Notes under the pieces: generated by a model
What the model saw: only the letters and a program-made list of their open reading frames with translations
What the model was told of the DNA's origin: nothing
The model's database searches: none
Source of the DNA: Promicromonosporaceae bacterium
GTDB taxonomy: Bacteria; Actinomycetota; Actinomycetes; Actinomycetales; Cellulomonadaceae
Assembly: GCA_009783295.1 (NCBI GenBank)
Contig: WRHK01000038.1
Span: 1-37,875 of the forward strand
Length of the DNA stretch: 37,875 bases
Reading direction: 5' to 3'
In this document: positions 15,167-25,294 of the stretch, piece after piece
How positions within the stretch are numbered: the first letter of the stretch is position 1
Layout of the letters: each line of letters begins with the position of its first letter
Program-made: the position numbers and the translations under genes

Positions 15167-15172
15167 TAGGTT
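15167..15172 (+). promoter_or_regulatory. Predicted -10 element of the trehalose gene
   Basis: TAGGTT about 43 bases before the TTG start at 15215, giving a leader of roughly 36 bases that contains the ggggag ribosome binding site (15202-15207). Confidence 0.4.
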
Positions 15173-15214
15173 GTTGTGGGTCAAGCAACCGCAAGAAGAC
15201 CGGGGAGAATCCCA

Positions 15215-17509
15215 TTGACCGGCAAAGAAGTGCCCGGTGATCGTGCCCGCTACGGCCTCGTCGTCGTGGCGAACCGCCTGCCCGTGGACTTCTCCGTCCG
15301 CCCGGACGGCGGCGTCGACTGGCAGCGTTCCCCGGGCGGTCTGGTCACCGCCCTCGAGCCCGTCATGCAGGCCGCCGACGGCGCCTGGGTGGGGTGGTCC
15401 GGGGCGGCCGACCTGGCGTCCGACCCGTTCGACGCGGACGGGATGCGGCTGGTCCCGGTCACGCTGAGCGCCGAGGAGATCGAGCGGTACTACGAGGGGT
15501 TCAGCAACGACACCCTGTGGCCGCTCTACCACGACGTCGTCGCGACGCCGACGTACCACCGCCAGTGGTGGGACGCCTACCGGCGCGTCAACCAGAAGTT
15601 CGCCGACGCCGCGGCCGAGCAGGCCGCGCGCGGCGCCACGGTGTGGGTGCACGACTACCAGCTCCAGCTGGTGCCGAAGATGCTGCGCGACCAGCGTCCC
15701 GACCTGCGCATCGGGTTCTTCGACCACATCCCGTTCCCGCCGGTCGAGCTGTTCCAGCAGCTCCCGTGGCGGCGCCAGATCGTGGAGGGCCTGCTGGGCG
15801 CCGACCTGGTGGGCTTCCAGCGCGGCGGCGACGCCTCGAACTTCGTGCGCGCCGTCCGGCGTCTCACGGACCACACGACGCGCGGCCCGATCGTCACGGT
15901 GGGCGGCCACCGCAGCAACCTCGGGCGGCACGTGCGCGCCGGGGCGTTCCCCATCTCGATCGACTCGACGCGCTTCGACGCCCTGGCCCGCACGCCCGAG
16001 GTGCAGGCGCGTGCCAAGGAGATCCGCGCCGAGCTCGGCGACCCCGAGGTGGTCATGCTCGGCGTCGACCGCCTCGACTACACCAAGGGCATCCGCCACC
16101 GCATCAAGGCGTACGGCGAGCTGCTCGACGACGGCCGCGTGGACGCCGCCCGCACCACCCTGGTGCAGGTCGCGAGCCCGAGCCGCGAGAACGTGGGCGC
16201 CTACCAGGAACTGCGGGAGCAGGTCGAGGTGCTGGTGGGCCGCATCAACGGCGAGTTCGGCGAGCTGGGCCACTCCGCCATCCACTACCTGCACCACTCC
16301 TACCCGCCGGACGAGATGGCGGCGCTCTACCTCGCGGCCGACGTCATGCTGGTCACGTCCCTGCGCGACGGCATGAACCTGGTCGCCAAGGAGTACATCG
16401 CCGCCCGCTCCGACGAGCAGGGCGTGCTGGTGCTCTCCGAGTTCACGGGTGCCGCCGACGAGCTCGGCGCCGGCCCCCTGCTGGTCAACCCGCACGACAT
16501 CGACGGCCTCAAGGACGCCATCGCCGCCGCGGCCGGCATGCCGGCCCGCGAGCAGCGCCGGCGCATGCGCCGCCTGCGCCGCAAGGTGATCGCCGACGAC
16601 GTCGCCAAGTGGTCGCGCTCGTTCCTGGGCGTGCTCCAGGCGACCCCGCCGCGCGGCACGCCCCACAGCGACGCCGTGCCGGACTCGCTCGCACACGCCC
16701 TCGACGCGCTCGCCGCCGCGCCGCGCGACGCCGTCCTGGTCGCGCTCGACTTCGACGGGACGCTCGCCCCGCTGGTCGACGACCCGACCGCGTCGGCCAT
16801 GACCCCCGCCGCACGCGCCGCCGTCGAGCGGCTCGCCAGGCTGCCCGACGACGCCCGCGTGCAGCTGGCCCTCGTGTCGGGGCGGGACCTTGCCGACCTC
16901 GCCGCGCGGGCCCGCCCGTCGGCCGGCACCTACCTGATCGGCAGCCACGGCGCCGAGACGGGGCACGTGCGCCCCGACGGCAGCCTCGAGACCGTGCCCG
17001 TGGACCTCACCCCGGAGCAGGCCGAGGCGCTCGCCGCGGTCACCGAGACGTTCGAGGCCGTCGCCGACGCGACCGAGGGCGCGTGGGTGCAGCACAAGCC
17101 GTCCGCGACGGTGCTGCACACGCGCCTGGCCCCGCCCGACGCCGCGGCCGCCGCGGTCCAGCGCGCCGCCCAGGCCGCGGCCGACCTCGGTCTGGAGGCC
17201 ATGCACGGCAAGGACGTGGTCGAGGTCGCCGTCGTGCGGGCCGACAAGGGCTCCGCGATCGCGTGGTTGCGCACCGTCGTCCAGGACGGCCTCGAGCACG
17301 GGCGCGTCCGCGTGCTCTACGCAGGGGACGACACCACGGACGAGCACGCGTTCGCAGCCCTGGAGCAGGGCGACGTCGCGGTGAAGGTGGGCGACGGGCC
17401 CACGGTCGCGGTGCACCGCGTCGCGGACGCGGACGCGCTCGCCGCGGCCCTCGACCGGCTCACCGCCGCGGCCGCCAGGCGCGTCGGCGTTTCATATCCC
17501 GGCGCATGA
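15215..17509 (+). CDS. otsAB: Fused trehalose-6-phosphate synthase / phosphatase (OtsA-OtsB)
   Basis: A 764-residue fusion of both steps of trehalose synthesis from UDP-glucose and glucose-6-phosphate. The N-terminal GT20 synthase (about 10-480) has H-D-Y-Q-L near 147, D-R-L-D-Y-T-K-G near 283 and D-G-M-N-L-V near 385. The C-terminal HAD phosphatase (about 500-760) has D-F-D-G-T-L with Asp512 and Asp514, S-G-R-D, G-S-H-G-A-E, and G-D-D-T-T-D-E with Asp705-Asp706. Both sites look complete. In many actinobacteria these are separate genes; the fusion makes one protein that can channel the phosphate intermediate. TTG 15215 is chosen over GTG 15176 because ggggag lies seven bases upstream and it begins close to the conserved V-V-V-A-N-R-L-P. 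Trehalose serves as osmo- and desiccation protectant. Confidence 0.95.
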   Translation: MTGKEVPGDRARYGLVVVANRLPVDFSVRPDGGVDWQRSPGGLVTALEPVMQAADGAWVGWSGAADLASDPFDADGMRLVPVTLSAEEIERYYEGFSNDTLWPLYHDVVATPTYHRQWWDAYRRVNQKFADAAAEQAARGATVWVHDYQLQLVPKMLRDQRPDLRIGFFDHIPFPPVELFQQLPWRRQIVEGLLGADLVGFQRGGDASNFVRAVRRLTDHTTRGPIVTVGGHRSNLGRHVRAGAFPISIDSTRFDALARTPEVQARAKEIRAELGDPEVVMLGVDRLDYTKGIRHRIKAYGELLDDGRVDAARTTLVQVASPSRENVGAYQELREQVEVLVGRINGEFGELGHSAIHYLHHSYPPDEMAALYLAADVMLVTSLRDGMNLVAKEYIAARSDEQGVLVLSEFTGAADELGAGPLLVNPHDIDGLKDAIAAAAGMPAREQRRRMRRLRRKVIADDVAKWSRSFLGVLQATPPRGTPHSDAVPDSLAHALDALAAAPRDAVLVALDFDGTLAPLVDDPTASAMTPAARAAVERLARLPDDARVQLALVSGRDLADLAARARPSAGTYLIGSHGAETGHVRPDGSLETVPVDLTPEQAEALAAVTETFEAVADATEGAWVQHKPSATVLHTRLAPPDAAAAAVQRAAQAAADLGLEAMHGKDVVEVAVVRADKGSAIAWLRTVVQDGLEHGRVRVLYAGDDTTDEHAFAALEQGDVAVKVGDGPTVAVHRVADADALAAALDRLTAAAARRVGVSYPGA

Positions 17510-17544
17510 CGATCGGTGGCGTGAGACCACTCCCCGAGCAGGAG

Positions 17545-17600
17545 TAGAGTCGGCGCGTCACCGACGCCTGGTGACGAACGACGCCGTTCTTCGACGAACG
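17545..17600 (+). promoter_or_regulatory. Promoter and repeated half-sites before the sugar-ABC ATPase
   Basis: TAGAGT at 17545-17550 is a candidate -10. Downstream are an inverted repeat gtcacc/ggtgac (17557-17562, 17570-17575) and an octamer gacgaacg repeated at 17573 and 17593, with an inverted, one-mismatch copy cgttcttc at 17585-17592. The 150-base leader otherwise holds nothing I recognise. Confidence 0.4.
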
Positions 17601-17709
17601 ATGTCGACAACTCGAGAAGTGTCACAGCAGACACGTATGACGTGATCTCAAGCGGCACCTTCACAACGGATCGTCCGGCACGTACCTGCCGGTGAAGGGA
17701 ACCACTCAC

Positions 17710-18825
<1,116 letters not shown>

Positions 18826-18892
18826 TCCGGCCCCGTCGTCGCGTCCGTCGCGACCACGGAGTGCTGGCGCACCGTAAGGTGTCCGTACCATC

Positions 18893-18937
18893 AGGGACGG
18901 GCCTCGGCCTCTTCGGCCGGGGCCCGTCCCTGCTTTT
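18893..18937 (+). terminator. Intrinsic terminator of the ABC ATPase gene
   Basis: An 11-bp outer stem (18893-18903 with 18921-18931) continues into an inner stem (18904-18909 with 18915-18920), giving about 17 bp with a 5-base loop, followed by gcttttt. This is the only classical T-tract terminator in the window. Confidence 0.92.
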
Positions 18938-18952
18938 TCATCGTGAGGTCTT

Positions 18953-20194
18953 GTGGAGACACTTCAGATCACTGCCGCGACACCGGAGTCCGCGCTGCTG
19001 GACCTCCCGTGGCGCGTCCCCCTCGAGGAGTGGCCGGCTGAGGTCCTGGCCGCGCTCCCCCGCGGCATCTCCCGTCACATCGTGCGGTTCGTCAAGCTCG
19101 GCAAGCGCGTGCTCGCGGTCAAGGAGACGCGCGACCACTACGCGTTCCGCGAGTACGAGCTGCTCCGCCGCCTGCAGAAGCTCGAGGTCCCGTGCGTCAT
19201 CCCGCTCGCGGTGGTGACGGGTCGCCTCGACGACGACGGCGAGCCGCTCGAGGCCGCGATCATCACGGAGCACCTCTCGTTCTCGCTCCCCTACCGCGCC
19301 ATCTTCAGCCAGGCCCTGCGGCCCGACACGGCCACGCGGCTCATCGACGCCCTCGCCGTGCTGCTGGTGCGCCTGCACCTGGCCGGCTTCTACTGGGGCG
19401 ACGTCTCGCTGTCGAACACGCTGTTCCGCCGCGACGCCGACCGGTTCGCGGCCTACCTGGTCGACGCCGAGACGGGCGACCTGCACCGCGAGCTCACGCC
19501 CGGCCAGCGGGCCTACGACCTCGACCTGGCGCGCACCAACATCATCGGCGAGCTGTTCGACCTGGAGGCGGGCGAGCTGCTCGACGAGGAGGTCGACGCC
19601 CTCGCCATCGGCGACGCGCTGCTCAGCCGCTACGACGAGCTGTGGAACGCCCTCACGCAGGTCGAGTCGTTCTCGGCCGACGAGCGCTGGCGCGTCGACG
19701 CCCGCATCCGCCGGCTCAACGACCTGGGCTTCGACGTCGGCGAGCTCGCCATCGTCACCGACATCGACGGCACCACCGTCGAGATCCAGCCCAAGGTGGT
19801 CGACGCCGGCCACCACTCCCGTCGTCTGCTGCGCCTGACCGGCCTGGACGTGCAGGACAACCAGGCCCGGCGCCTGCTCAACGACCTGGACGCCTGGCGC
19901 GCCCACACCGACCGGCTCAGCGACTCCGAGCAGCTCGTGGCCCACGACTGGTTGCTGCACTCGTTCGAGCCCACCATCGCGGCCGTGCCGCGCGAGCTGC
20001 GCAAGAAGCTCGAGCCCGCGCAGCTGTTCCACGAGATCCTCGACCACCGCTGGTTCCTGTCGCAGCGCGAGGGCCGCGACGTGCCCATGCCGGAGGCCGC
20101 GGTGAGCTACGTGGAACAGGTGCTGCGCCACCGCCCGGACGAGGCGATGCTGTCGAGCGACGACGACGCGGACCACGACCTGCTGCTGGGCTGA
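18953..20194 (+). CDS. DUF4032 domain protein (kinase-like fold)
   Basis: A 413-residue soluble protein of the actinobacterial DUF4032 family, often labelled lipopolysaccharide kinase-like. The first half resembles a protein-kinase or aminoglycoside-phosphotransferase core: V-L-A-V-K-E-T (putative ATP-binding Lys near residue 60), R-E-Y-E-L-L-R-R-L, and G-F-Y-W-G-D-V-S-L-S-N-T-L-F near 145-157, where D and N correspond to the catalytic loop. A-Y-L-V-D-A-E-T-G-D near 172 could supply the DFG-like metal Asp. The second half (DUF4032 proper) is helical with no motif I know. The substrate is unknown. GTG 18953 has gagg seven bases upstream. The start lies only 15 bases past the upstream T-tract, so its promoter probably overlaps that terminator. 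Confidence 0.82.
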   Translation: METLQITAATPESALLDLPWRVPLEEWPAEVLAALPRGISRHIVRFVKLGKRVLAVKETRDHYAFREYELLRRLQKLEVPCVIPLAVVTGRLDDDGEPLEAAIITEHLSFSLPYRAIFSQALRPDTATRLIDALAVLLVRLHLAGFYWGDVSLSNTLFRRDADRFAAYLVDAETGDLHRELTPGQRAYDLDLARTNIIGELFDLEAGELLDEEVDALAIGDALLSRYDELWNALTQVESFSADERWRVDARIRRLNDLGFDVGELAIVTDIDGTTVEIQPKVVDAGHHSRRLLRLTGLDVQDNQARRLLNDLDAWRAHTDRLSDSEQLVAHDWLLHSFEPTIAAVPRELRKKLEPAQLFHEILDHRWFLSQREGRDVPMPEAAVSYVEQVLRHRPDEAMLSSDDDADHDLLLG

Positions 20195-20209
20195 AGCGCG
20201 CGCCCACAG

Positions 20210-20272
20210 CGTTGTGGGTCCCTGGGGCTCCGCTTATCAGCTCGATAACCGGAGTCCCAGGGACCCACAACG
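20210..20272. repeat. 63-base near-perfect inverted repeat (possible bidirectional terminator)
   Basis: A 23-base left arm (20210-20232, beginning cgttgtgggtccctgg) pairs with 20250-20272 with one G-T wobble. After a C/C mismatch the loop itself pairs as ttatc/gataa (20234-20238, 20244-20248) around agctc. The stem of about 28 bp is twice as long as the other terminators here. It lies between the convergent DUF4032 and rlmB genes. Confidence 0.9.
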
Positions 20273-20294
20273 GACGGTGAAAAGAGCGGAGCTC

Positions 20295-21278
20295 CTAGCG
20301 GCGGGCCTTCGCGATCTCGTACAGCGCGATGCTCGTCGCCACGCCCGCGTTGAGGGACTCCACCGCGGCGGAGTCGATCGGGATGCTCGCGATCACGTCG
20401 CACGCCTCGCGGATCAGGCGGCCCATGCCCTTGCCCTCCGAGCCGACCACGACCACCAGCGGGTCGGTGGCCAGGTGGAGCTCGCCGACCATGGTGTCGC
20501 CGTCGCCGTCCAGCCCGACGACGAAGCAGCCCGCCTTCTTCAGCTCGCCGAGCTCGCGCGCCAGGTTCGTGGCGCGGGCCACGGGCACGTGCGCCGCGGC
20601 GCCGGCCGAGACCTTCCACGCCGACGCCGTCACGCCGGCGGACCGCCGCTCGGGCACCAGCACCCCGTGCGCGCCGAACGCGCCCGCGGACCGCAGGATC
20701 GCGCCGAGGTTGCGCGGGTCGGTGACGCCGTCGAGCGCCACGATGAGCGGCGGGCGGCCGGACGCGGCGGCGGCGTCGAGCAGGTCGTCGGTGTCGCGGT
20801 ACTCGTACGGCGGCACCTGCGCGGCGACGCCCTGGTGCACCTGGCCGTCGGTCATGCGGTCGAGCTCCGGCTTGGTGACCTCGAGCAGCGCGAGCCCGCG
20901 CGTCGAGGCGAGCTGCAGGATCTCGCGCGTGCGGTCGTCGTGGTCGATGCGCGTGGCGATGTAGACCGTGGTCATCGGCACGTCGGTGCGCAGCGCCTCG
21001 AGCACGGAGTTGCGGCCGGCGATCACCTCGGCGCCGTCCGTGGCCTTGCGCGTGCCGCGTACGACGCCGCGCGCGGCGCCCTGCTGCCGCTGCCCGGCGG
21101 CGCGCTTCTCCGCCGCCTGCTTCTTCTTGAACGCGGGGTGGTACTCGCGGTCCTCGGCCTTGGGCGTGGGGCCCTTGCCCTGGAGGGCGCGGCGGCCGTG
21201 GCCACCCGTGCCGACCTGGGCGCCCTTCTTGGAACCGGCCTTGCGGGTGGCCCCGGGGCGGTTCGTGTTACCTGCCAT
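20295..21278 (-). CDS. rlmB: 23S rRNA 2'-O-methyltransferase RlmB (SpoU/TrmH family)
   Basis: A 327-residue SPOUT methyltransferase predicted to methylate the ribose of G2251 in 23S rRNA. A disordered, very basic N-terminal extension of about 80 residues (Lys/Arg/Gly/Ala-rich) precedes the substrate-binding domain (about 85-160, with G-R-N-S-V-L-E-A-L). The catalytic knot includes D-G-V-T-D-P-R-N-L-G-A-I-L-R-S, G-S-E-G-K-G-M-G-R-L and S-L-N-A-G-V-A-T-S-I-A-L-Y-E, all conserved. The start codon lies 12 bases after the cysS stop, so the two form an operon, a common actinobacterial pairing. TrmH-type tRNA methylation is a less likely alternative, given the domain layout. Confidence 0.93.
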   Translation of the reverse strand: MAGNTNRPGATRKAGSKKGAQVGTGGHGRRALQGKGPTPKAEDREYHPAFKKKQAAEKRAAGQRQQGAARGVVRGTRKATDGAEVIAGRNSVLEALRTDVPMTTVYIATRIDHDDRTREILQLASTRGLALLEVTKPELDRMTDGQVHQGVAAQVPPYEYRDTDDLLDAAAASGRPPLIVALDGVTDPRNLGAILRSAGAFGAHGVLVPERRSAGVTASAWKVSAGAAAHVPVARATNLARELGELKKAGCFVVGLDGDGDTMVGELHLATDPLVVVVGSEGKGMGRLIREACDVIASIPIDSAAVESLNAGVATSIALYEIAKARR

Positions 21279-21290
21279 CAGTCGTCTCTC

Positions 21291-22739
21291 CTAGTTCGCG
21301 AGCGTCCAGCGTGCGCCGTCGGGGCCGTCCTGGACCAGGATGCCCGCAGCGGCCAGGCGATCGCGGATCGCGTCGCTCTCCGCCCAGTCCTTCGCGGCGC
21401 GCGCCTCCGCGCGCGCCTTCAGCTCGCTGCGCACGAGCGAGTCGAGTGCGTCGCGCGCCGACGACGCCGCCGAGTCCGCGCCGGCCCAGTGCGGGTCGGC
21501 GGGGTCGAGCCCCAGAACGTCGAGCATGCCGCGCACGGCCACGAGCTCCGCCCGCACGACGGCGTCGCCGTCGGCCGACGACGCCGCCGCGAGCGCCGTG
21601 TTCCCGGCGCGCAGGTGCTCGTGCACGACGGCGAGCGCGGCGGGGACGTTGAGGTCGTCGTCCATGGCATCGACGAAGCCGGCGGGCAGCGCGGCGGTGG
21701 CGACCTCCTCGGCGGGCACGGAGCCGACCCGCTCGGTGGCCCGCTCCACGAACCCGCTGAGCCGCTCCCAGGTGGTCTGGGCCTCGGCGAGGGTGTCGGG
21801 CGCCCACTCGAGCATGGAGCGGTACTGGACGGCGACGATCGCGTAGCGGACCACGGGGGCGGGGGCGGCGGCGAGCAGCTCGGAGACGAGCAGCCCGTTG
21901 CCGAGCGACTTGCTCATCTTGACGCCCGACTGCGTGATCCAGGCGCTGTGCATCCACCGGCGCGCGAACCCGAACCCGGCGGCGCGGGACTGCGCCTGCT
22001 CGTTCTCGTGGTGCGGGAAGCGCAGGTCGAGGCCGCCACCGTGGATGTCGAACTCGTCGCCGAGGTAGCGCTGCGCCATGGCGGAGCATTCCAGGTGCCA
22101 GCCTGGACGACCGCGGCCCCAGGGGGTGGGCCAGGCGGCCGTCGCGGGCTCGCCGTCCTTGGGCGCCTTCCAGAGGGCGAAGTCGTGCACGTCCCGCTTG
22201 GCGTTGCCCGGCTGGGCGACGTCGTCGTCGGACTGCGGCTCGGCCGCGAGGTCCTCGAGGCGCTGACGGGTGAGCTCGCCGTAGGCGGGCCACGAGCGGA
22301 CGTCGAACCAGACGTTGCCCTCGCCGGTGGTGTAGGCGTGCCCGGCGTCGAACAGGCGCTGCATGAGCTCGACCATCTGCGTGGCGTGCTGGGTGGCGCG
22401 GGGCTCGTAGGTGGGCGGGAGCACACCGAGGGCGTCGTAGGCGGCGGTGAACTCGCGCTCGTACCGCGCGGCGTGGGCCCACCACTCGACGCCGGCCGCG
22501 GCGGCCTTGGCGAGGATCTTGTCGTCGATGTCGGTCACGTTGCGCACGAGGGTCACCTGGAGGCCGGACCGGGTGAGCCAGCGGCACAGCACGTCGAACG
22601 CGACGGACGGGCGCAGGTGCCCGACGTGGGGTGCCGACTGCACGGTGGCGCCGCACACGTAGATGCCGACCTGGCCGGGGGTCCGGGGCACGAAGTCGGA
22701 CACCGTGCGCGTGGCGGTGTCGTACAGGCGAAGGCTCAC
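21291..22739 (-). CDS. cysS: Cysteinyl-tRNA synthetase
   Basis: A 482-residue class-I synthetase that charges tRNA-Cys. The zinc and adenylate regions are [15 protein letters not shown] (HIGH motif as H-V-G-H), G-W-H-L-E-C-S-A-M and H-H-E-N-E. K-M-S-K-S occurs in [10 protein letters not shown]. The helical DALR-type C-terminal region ends W-T-L-A-N. Length and motifs favour CysS over the mycothiol ligase MshC, which is shorter. The frame stays open far upstream, but only because it is antisense to the next gene; GTG 22739 starts V-S-L-R-L-Y-D. A minus-strand TACCCT six bases upstream predicts a leaderless mRNA for the cysS-rlmB operon. Confidence 0.96.
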   Translation of the reverse strand: MSLRLYDTATRTVSDFVPRTPGQVGIYVCGATVQSAPHVGHLRPSVAFDVLCRWLTRSGLQVTLVRNVTDIDDKILAKAAAAGVEWWAHAARYEREFTAAYDALGVLPPTYEPRATQHATQMVELMQRLFDAGHAYTTGEGNVWFDVRSWPAYGELTRQRLEDLAAEPQSDDDVAQPGNAKRDVHDFALWKAPKDGEPATAAWPTPWGRGRPGWHLECSAMAQRYLGDEFDIHGGGLDLRFPHHENEQAQSRAAGFGFARRWMHSAWITQSGVKMSKSLGNGLLVSELLAAAPAPVVRYAIVAVQYRSMLEWAPDTLAEAQTTWERLSGFVERATERVGSVPAEEVATAALPAGFVDAMDDDLNVPAALAVVHEHLRAGNTALAAASSADGDAVVRAELVAVRGMLDVLGLDPADPHWAGADSAASSARDALDSLVRSELKARAEARAAKDWAESDAIRDRLAAAGILVQDGPDGARWTLAN

Positions 22740-22745
22740 GGGCCC

Positions 22746-22751
22746 AGGGTA
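22746..22751 (-). promoter_or_regulatory. Predicted -10 element of cysS-rlmB
   Basis: TACCCT on the minus strand, six bases before GTG 22739, in the 23-base gap after the LtrA gene stop. It would make the operon's mRNA leaderless. Confidence 0.5.
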
Positions 22752-22762
22752 CCGGCCGCGGG

Positions 22763-24031
22763 TCAGCCGGCGAGGAGTGTGGCGACGTGGCGATGACCTC
22801 GCCACTCGTAGCCCACGACCGTCACGGCGGGGGCCAGCATCACCAGCAGCAGCGCCGTGACGAGCGAGGCGCCCGCGACGGCGACGGCCGCCCCGAGCAC
22901 CACGACCGTGCCGGCCACCAGCCAGGGGTGCAGCCGGTCCATGCTGTGCGCCAGAGAGGTGAACAGCGCGTAGTCGGCGAGCACGAACACCAGCACGGGG
23001 ACGGCCAGCATCGCGAGCGTGCCCCGGGACCCGAGCTGCGACGTCCCCGCCAGCCACGCGGCGAGCACGTGCAGCGCCGCGCCGACGCCCGCGAGCGAGG
23101 CGAACACCACCAGGTGCCCGTAGCCCCACACGAACGACCGCTCGCGGTAGCGGTGGAGCAGGTCGCCGGCGGGGGTGATGTAGTACGTCCACCAGAGCCC
23201 GAACGTCAGCCCGATGCCCGCGACGACCACCACGACCGCCTCGCGCGTCCACCCGGCGGTGCCGACCACGGCGCTCAGGGAGGCGACCGTGCCGATGACG
23301 CCCTCGCCCAGCGTGATGATGGCGAGCAGCCCGTACCGCTCGGCGATGTGGTGCGGGTGCCACGGCGTCGCGAGGCGGTTGCGGCCGTTGTCGGCGAGCC
23401 ACGGCCCCACCATCTCGGCGGCCGCGATGGCGCCGCCGACGGTGAAGAACACGGCCCGGCCCACGGGCGCCAGCGCGAGCACCACCCACCCCACCTGGGT
23501 GGCGACGATCCACCGCGCGTAGAGGACGGCGGCGGCGCGGTACTGCGGGGCCGACCGGCCCGCCCGCAGCCACTGCACCACCATCGCCACGCGCATGACG
23601 ACGTACCCGGCCACCATGACGCCGTTGTCCACGTGCCCGCCGCGCGCGATCGACTCGAACGTCGGCCGGATGCCGAGCGCCATCACGACGACGCCCACCA
23701 TCTGCACCATCGTGGTGACGCGGAAGACCCAGTCGTCGGTGTCGAAGGCGGAGGCGAACCAGGAGAAGTTGATCCACGCCCACGGCACGGCGAACATCGC
23801 GAACGCGAACCCAGCGAGGCCCGCGCCGACGTGCCCCGTGGTCACGAGGCCCGCGGCCTCGCTCCCGGCGACGCCGAACGCGACCGCGAAGGCGAGGTCG
23901 AACAGCAGCTCGAGAGGGGTGGAGACGCGACCGGCCTCGTGCGGGTCGCGGCCCGTCATCGGCACGGTGCGCGGGCCGCCGCGCCGGACCGTGGGCCCGG
24001 GCGGCCGGTCCGGTCCGGGCGCGCCGGTCAT
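22763..24031 (-). CDS. LtrA family multi-pass membrane protein
   Basis: A 422-residue integral membrane protein of the low-temperature-requirement A (LtrA) family. After about 35 Pro/Arg/Gly-rich residues, the family signature [15 protein letters not shown] appears, followed by about ten hydrophobic helices. The central block [20 protein letters not shown] carries the conserved His, Glu, Arg and Glu residues. LtrA was named for cold growth in Listeria, but the transported substrate, if any, is unknown. ATG 24031 overlaps the upstream TGA by four bases (ATGA), so it is translationally coupled to the PLP-enzyme gene. Their functional link is not evident. Confidence 0.92.
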   Translation of the reverse strand: MTGAPGPDRPPGPTVRRGGPRTVPMTGRDPHEAGRVSTPLELLFDLAFAVAFGVAGSEAAGLVTTGHVGAGLAGFAFAMFAVPWAWINFSWFASAFDTDDWVFRVTTMVQMVGVVVMALGIRPTFESIARGGHVDNGVMVAGYVVMRVAMVVQWLRAGRSAPQYRAAAVLYARWIVATQVGWVVLALAPVGRAVFFTVGGAIAAAEMVGPWLADNGRNRLATPWHPHHIAERYGLLAIITLGEGVIGTVASLSAVVGTAGWTREAVVVVVAGIGLTFGLWWTYYITPAGDLLHRYRERSFVWGYGHLVVFASLAGVGAALHVLAAWLAGTSQLGSRGTLAMLAVPVLVFVLADYALFTSLAHSMDRLHPWLVAGTVVVLGAAVAVAGASLVTALLLVMLAPAVTVVGYEWRGHRHVATLLAG

Positions 24032-25218
24032 GCGAACGACCTGCCCTCGCCGCGGTAGGTCGGCACGACGTCGACCACCTCGTCGCCGCGCACCAGGTGC
24101 ACGACGTCGAACCGCTCCATGAGCTCGCCGGCCTTGGCGTGCCGGAACCACACCCGGTCCCCGATGCGCAGCTCGGGGCCGCCGCCGCGCCGCCGCAGGG
24201 GCGTCTGCACCTCGCCCGCGCCCTCGCGGCGCGTCAGCGACCAGCCCGGGCTCAGCAGGCGCGGCAGCCGCGACGGCCCAGCCGCGCCCGACGCGGGGTA
24301 CCCGCCGCCGAACGCCGTCGCCCAGCCCGGCCCGGGCGTCCGCACGACGTCGAGGCCGAAGAACGCGGACGGCCGCGGGCAGAAGGCGCGGTAGCCGTCG
24401 AACGTCGCGGGCACGTACAGGCCCGAGCCCGCGGTCACCTCGGTCACCTCCGGGTCGGCGGACGACACCTCGAGCGACCCCGTGCCGCCGGCGTTGACCA
24501 GCGTGAGATCCCGCCCGACGGCGGAGCTCAGGGCGTCGAGCACGGCAGAGCGCCGGGCGCGCACCTCGCGCGCCGAGACCTTCTTCATGGCCCGGACGGC
24601 CGCGCTGCTGTCGGGGAGGCCGGCGATCTGCGCCTCGTACGTCATGACCCCGCGCAGCCGCACCCCCGGCGTCGTGGCGACGCGCGCCGCGAGCCGGGCG
24701 ACGTCGGCGGGGGCGTGCAGCGGCGAGCGCCGCGTGCCCGCGTGGAGCGTCAGCGGGCCGACGCGCAGGCGAAGCGAGGCGTCGACGTCAAGGCACACGT
24801 CGACGGGCGGCCCGTCGGTGCCGGCCACGGCCGCCTCGACGAGCGCGAGCTGGGCGGCGTCGTCGAGCATGAGCGTGACGCGGCCGCGGGCGTCGGCGTC
24901 GCCGGCCAGCGCGGCGAGCGCCGCCGTGTCGACGCTCGGGTAGCCGACCAGCGAGTCGGGGACGCCGCGCCCGGCGTACCAGACGGCCTCGGCCACGGTC
25001 ATGGTCATGAGGCCCTGGAAGCCCGCGGCGAGGGCACGGTCGACGAGGGCGCGCACGCGGACGGACTTGGTGGCGAGGCGGACGGGGGTGCCGCCGGCGC
25101 GTCGCAGGAGCTCGGCGGCGTTCGCGTCGAAGAGGTCGAGGTCGACGACGGCGACCGGCCCCGCGACCTGCGCCGTCGCACGTCCGAGGCGTGCGGCGAC
25201 CGACGCTGGCGACTCCAT
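24028..25218 (-). CDS. PLP-dependent amino-acid deaminase/aldolase (alanine-racemase fold III)
   Basis: A 396-residue enzyme with the N-terminal alanine-racemase TIM barrel and a C-terminal beta domain, of the D-threonine aldolase / D-serine dehydratase-like group. The PLP Lys is Lys51 in V-R-L-A-T-K-S-V-R. Further matches are [26 protein letters not shown] near the phosphate site and, near the end, [10 protein letters not shown], where the His may help bind a metal. The exact substrate cannot be decided. A minus-strand TAGCGT six bases before ATG 25218 predicts a leaderless mRNA. The stop overlaps the LtrA start by four bases. Confidence 0.88.
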   Translation of the reverse strand: MESPASVAARLGRATAQVAGPVAVVDLDLFDANAAELLRRAGGTPVRLATKSVRVRALVDRALAAGFQGLMTMTVAEAVWYAGRGVPDSLVGYPSVDTAALAALAGDADARGRVTLMLDDAAQLALVEAAVAGTDGPPVDVCLDVDASLRLRVGPLTLHAGTRRSPLHAPADVARLAARVATTPGVRLRGVMTYEAQIAGLPDSSAAVRAMKKVSAREVRARRSAVLDALSSAVGRDLTLVNAGGTGSLEVSSADPEVTEVTAGSGLYVPATFDGYRAFCPRPSAFFGLDVVRTPGPGWATAFGGGYPASGAAGPSRLPRLLSPGWSLTRREGAGEVQTPLRRRGGGPELRIGDRVWFRHAKAGELMERFDVVHLVRGDEVVDVVPTYRGEGRSFA

Positions 25219-25224
25219 GCGGGC

Positions 25225-25230
25225 ACGCTA
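25225..25230 (-). promoter_or_regulatory. Predicted -10 element of the PLP-enzyme / LtrA operon
   Basis: TAGCGT on the minus strand, six bases before ATG 25218; leaderless architecture. Confidence 0.5.
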
Positions 25231-25282
25231 CACCGCGGACGGCAAGGGCCGTCTGGCGGTTTCCACCCGCCCCGTCGCGTGG

Positions 25283-25288
25283 CAGACT
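25283..25288 (+). promoter_or_regulatory. Predicted -10 element of the lactone oxidase gene
   Basis: CAGACT followed by six bases and GTG 25295. Weaker than its siblings at the first position but at the same distance. Confidence 0.4.
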
Positions 25289-25294
25289 CCCCCC

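Noticed and set aside
15002-17416. An 804-codon minus-strand frame opposite otsAB
   Set aside because: It is antisense to a gene with intact active sites in both domains; the translation is Val/Gly/Ala/Arg-rich noise.
17510-17709. CRP/GlxR-type operator before the ABC ATPase
   Set aside because: I looked for TGTGA-N6-TCACA-like sites and found only partial matches such as gtgtc/gacac; the gacgaacg repeats are more distinctive.
21291-22739. MshC (mycothiol ligase) rather than CysS
   Set aside because: The length of 482 residues, the C-terminal extension and linkage to rlmB all fit CysS.
22740-23783. Upstream extension of the cysS frame to 830 residues
   Set aside because: The extra part runs out of frame through the LtrA gene on the same strand. 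The conserved CysS N terminus starts at GTG 22739.
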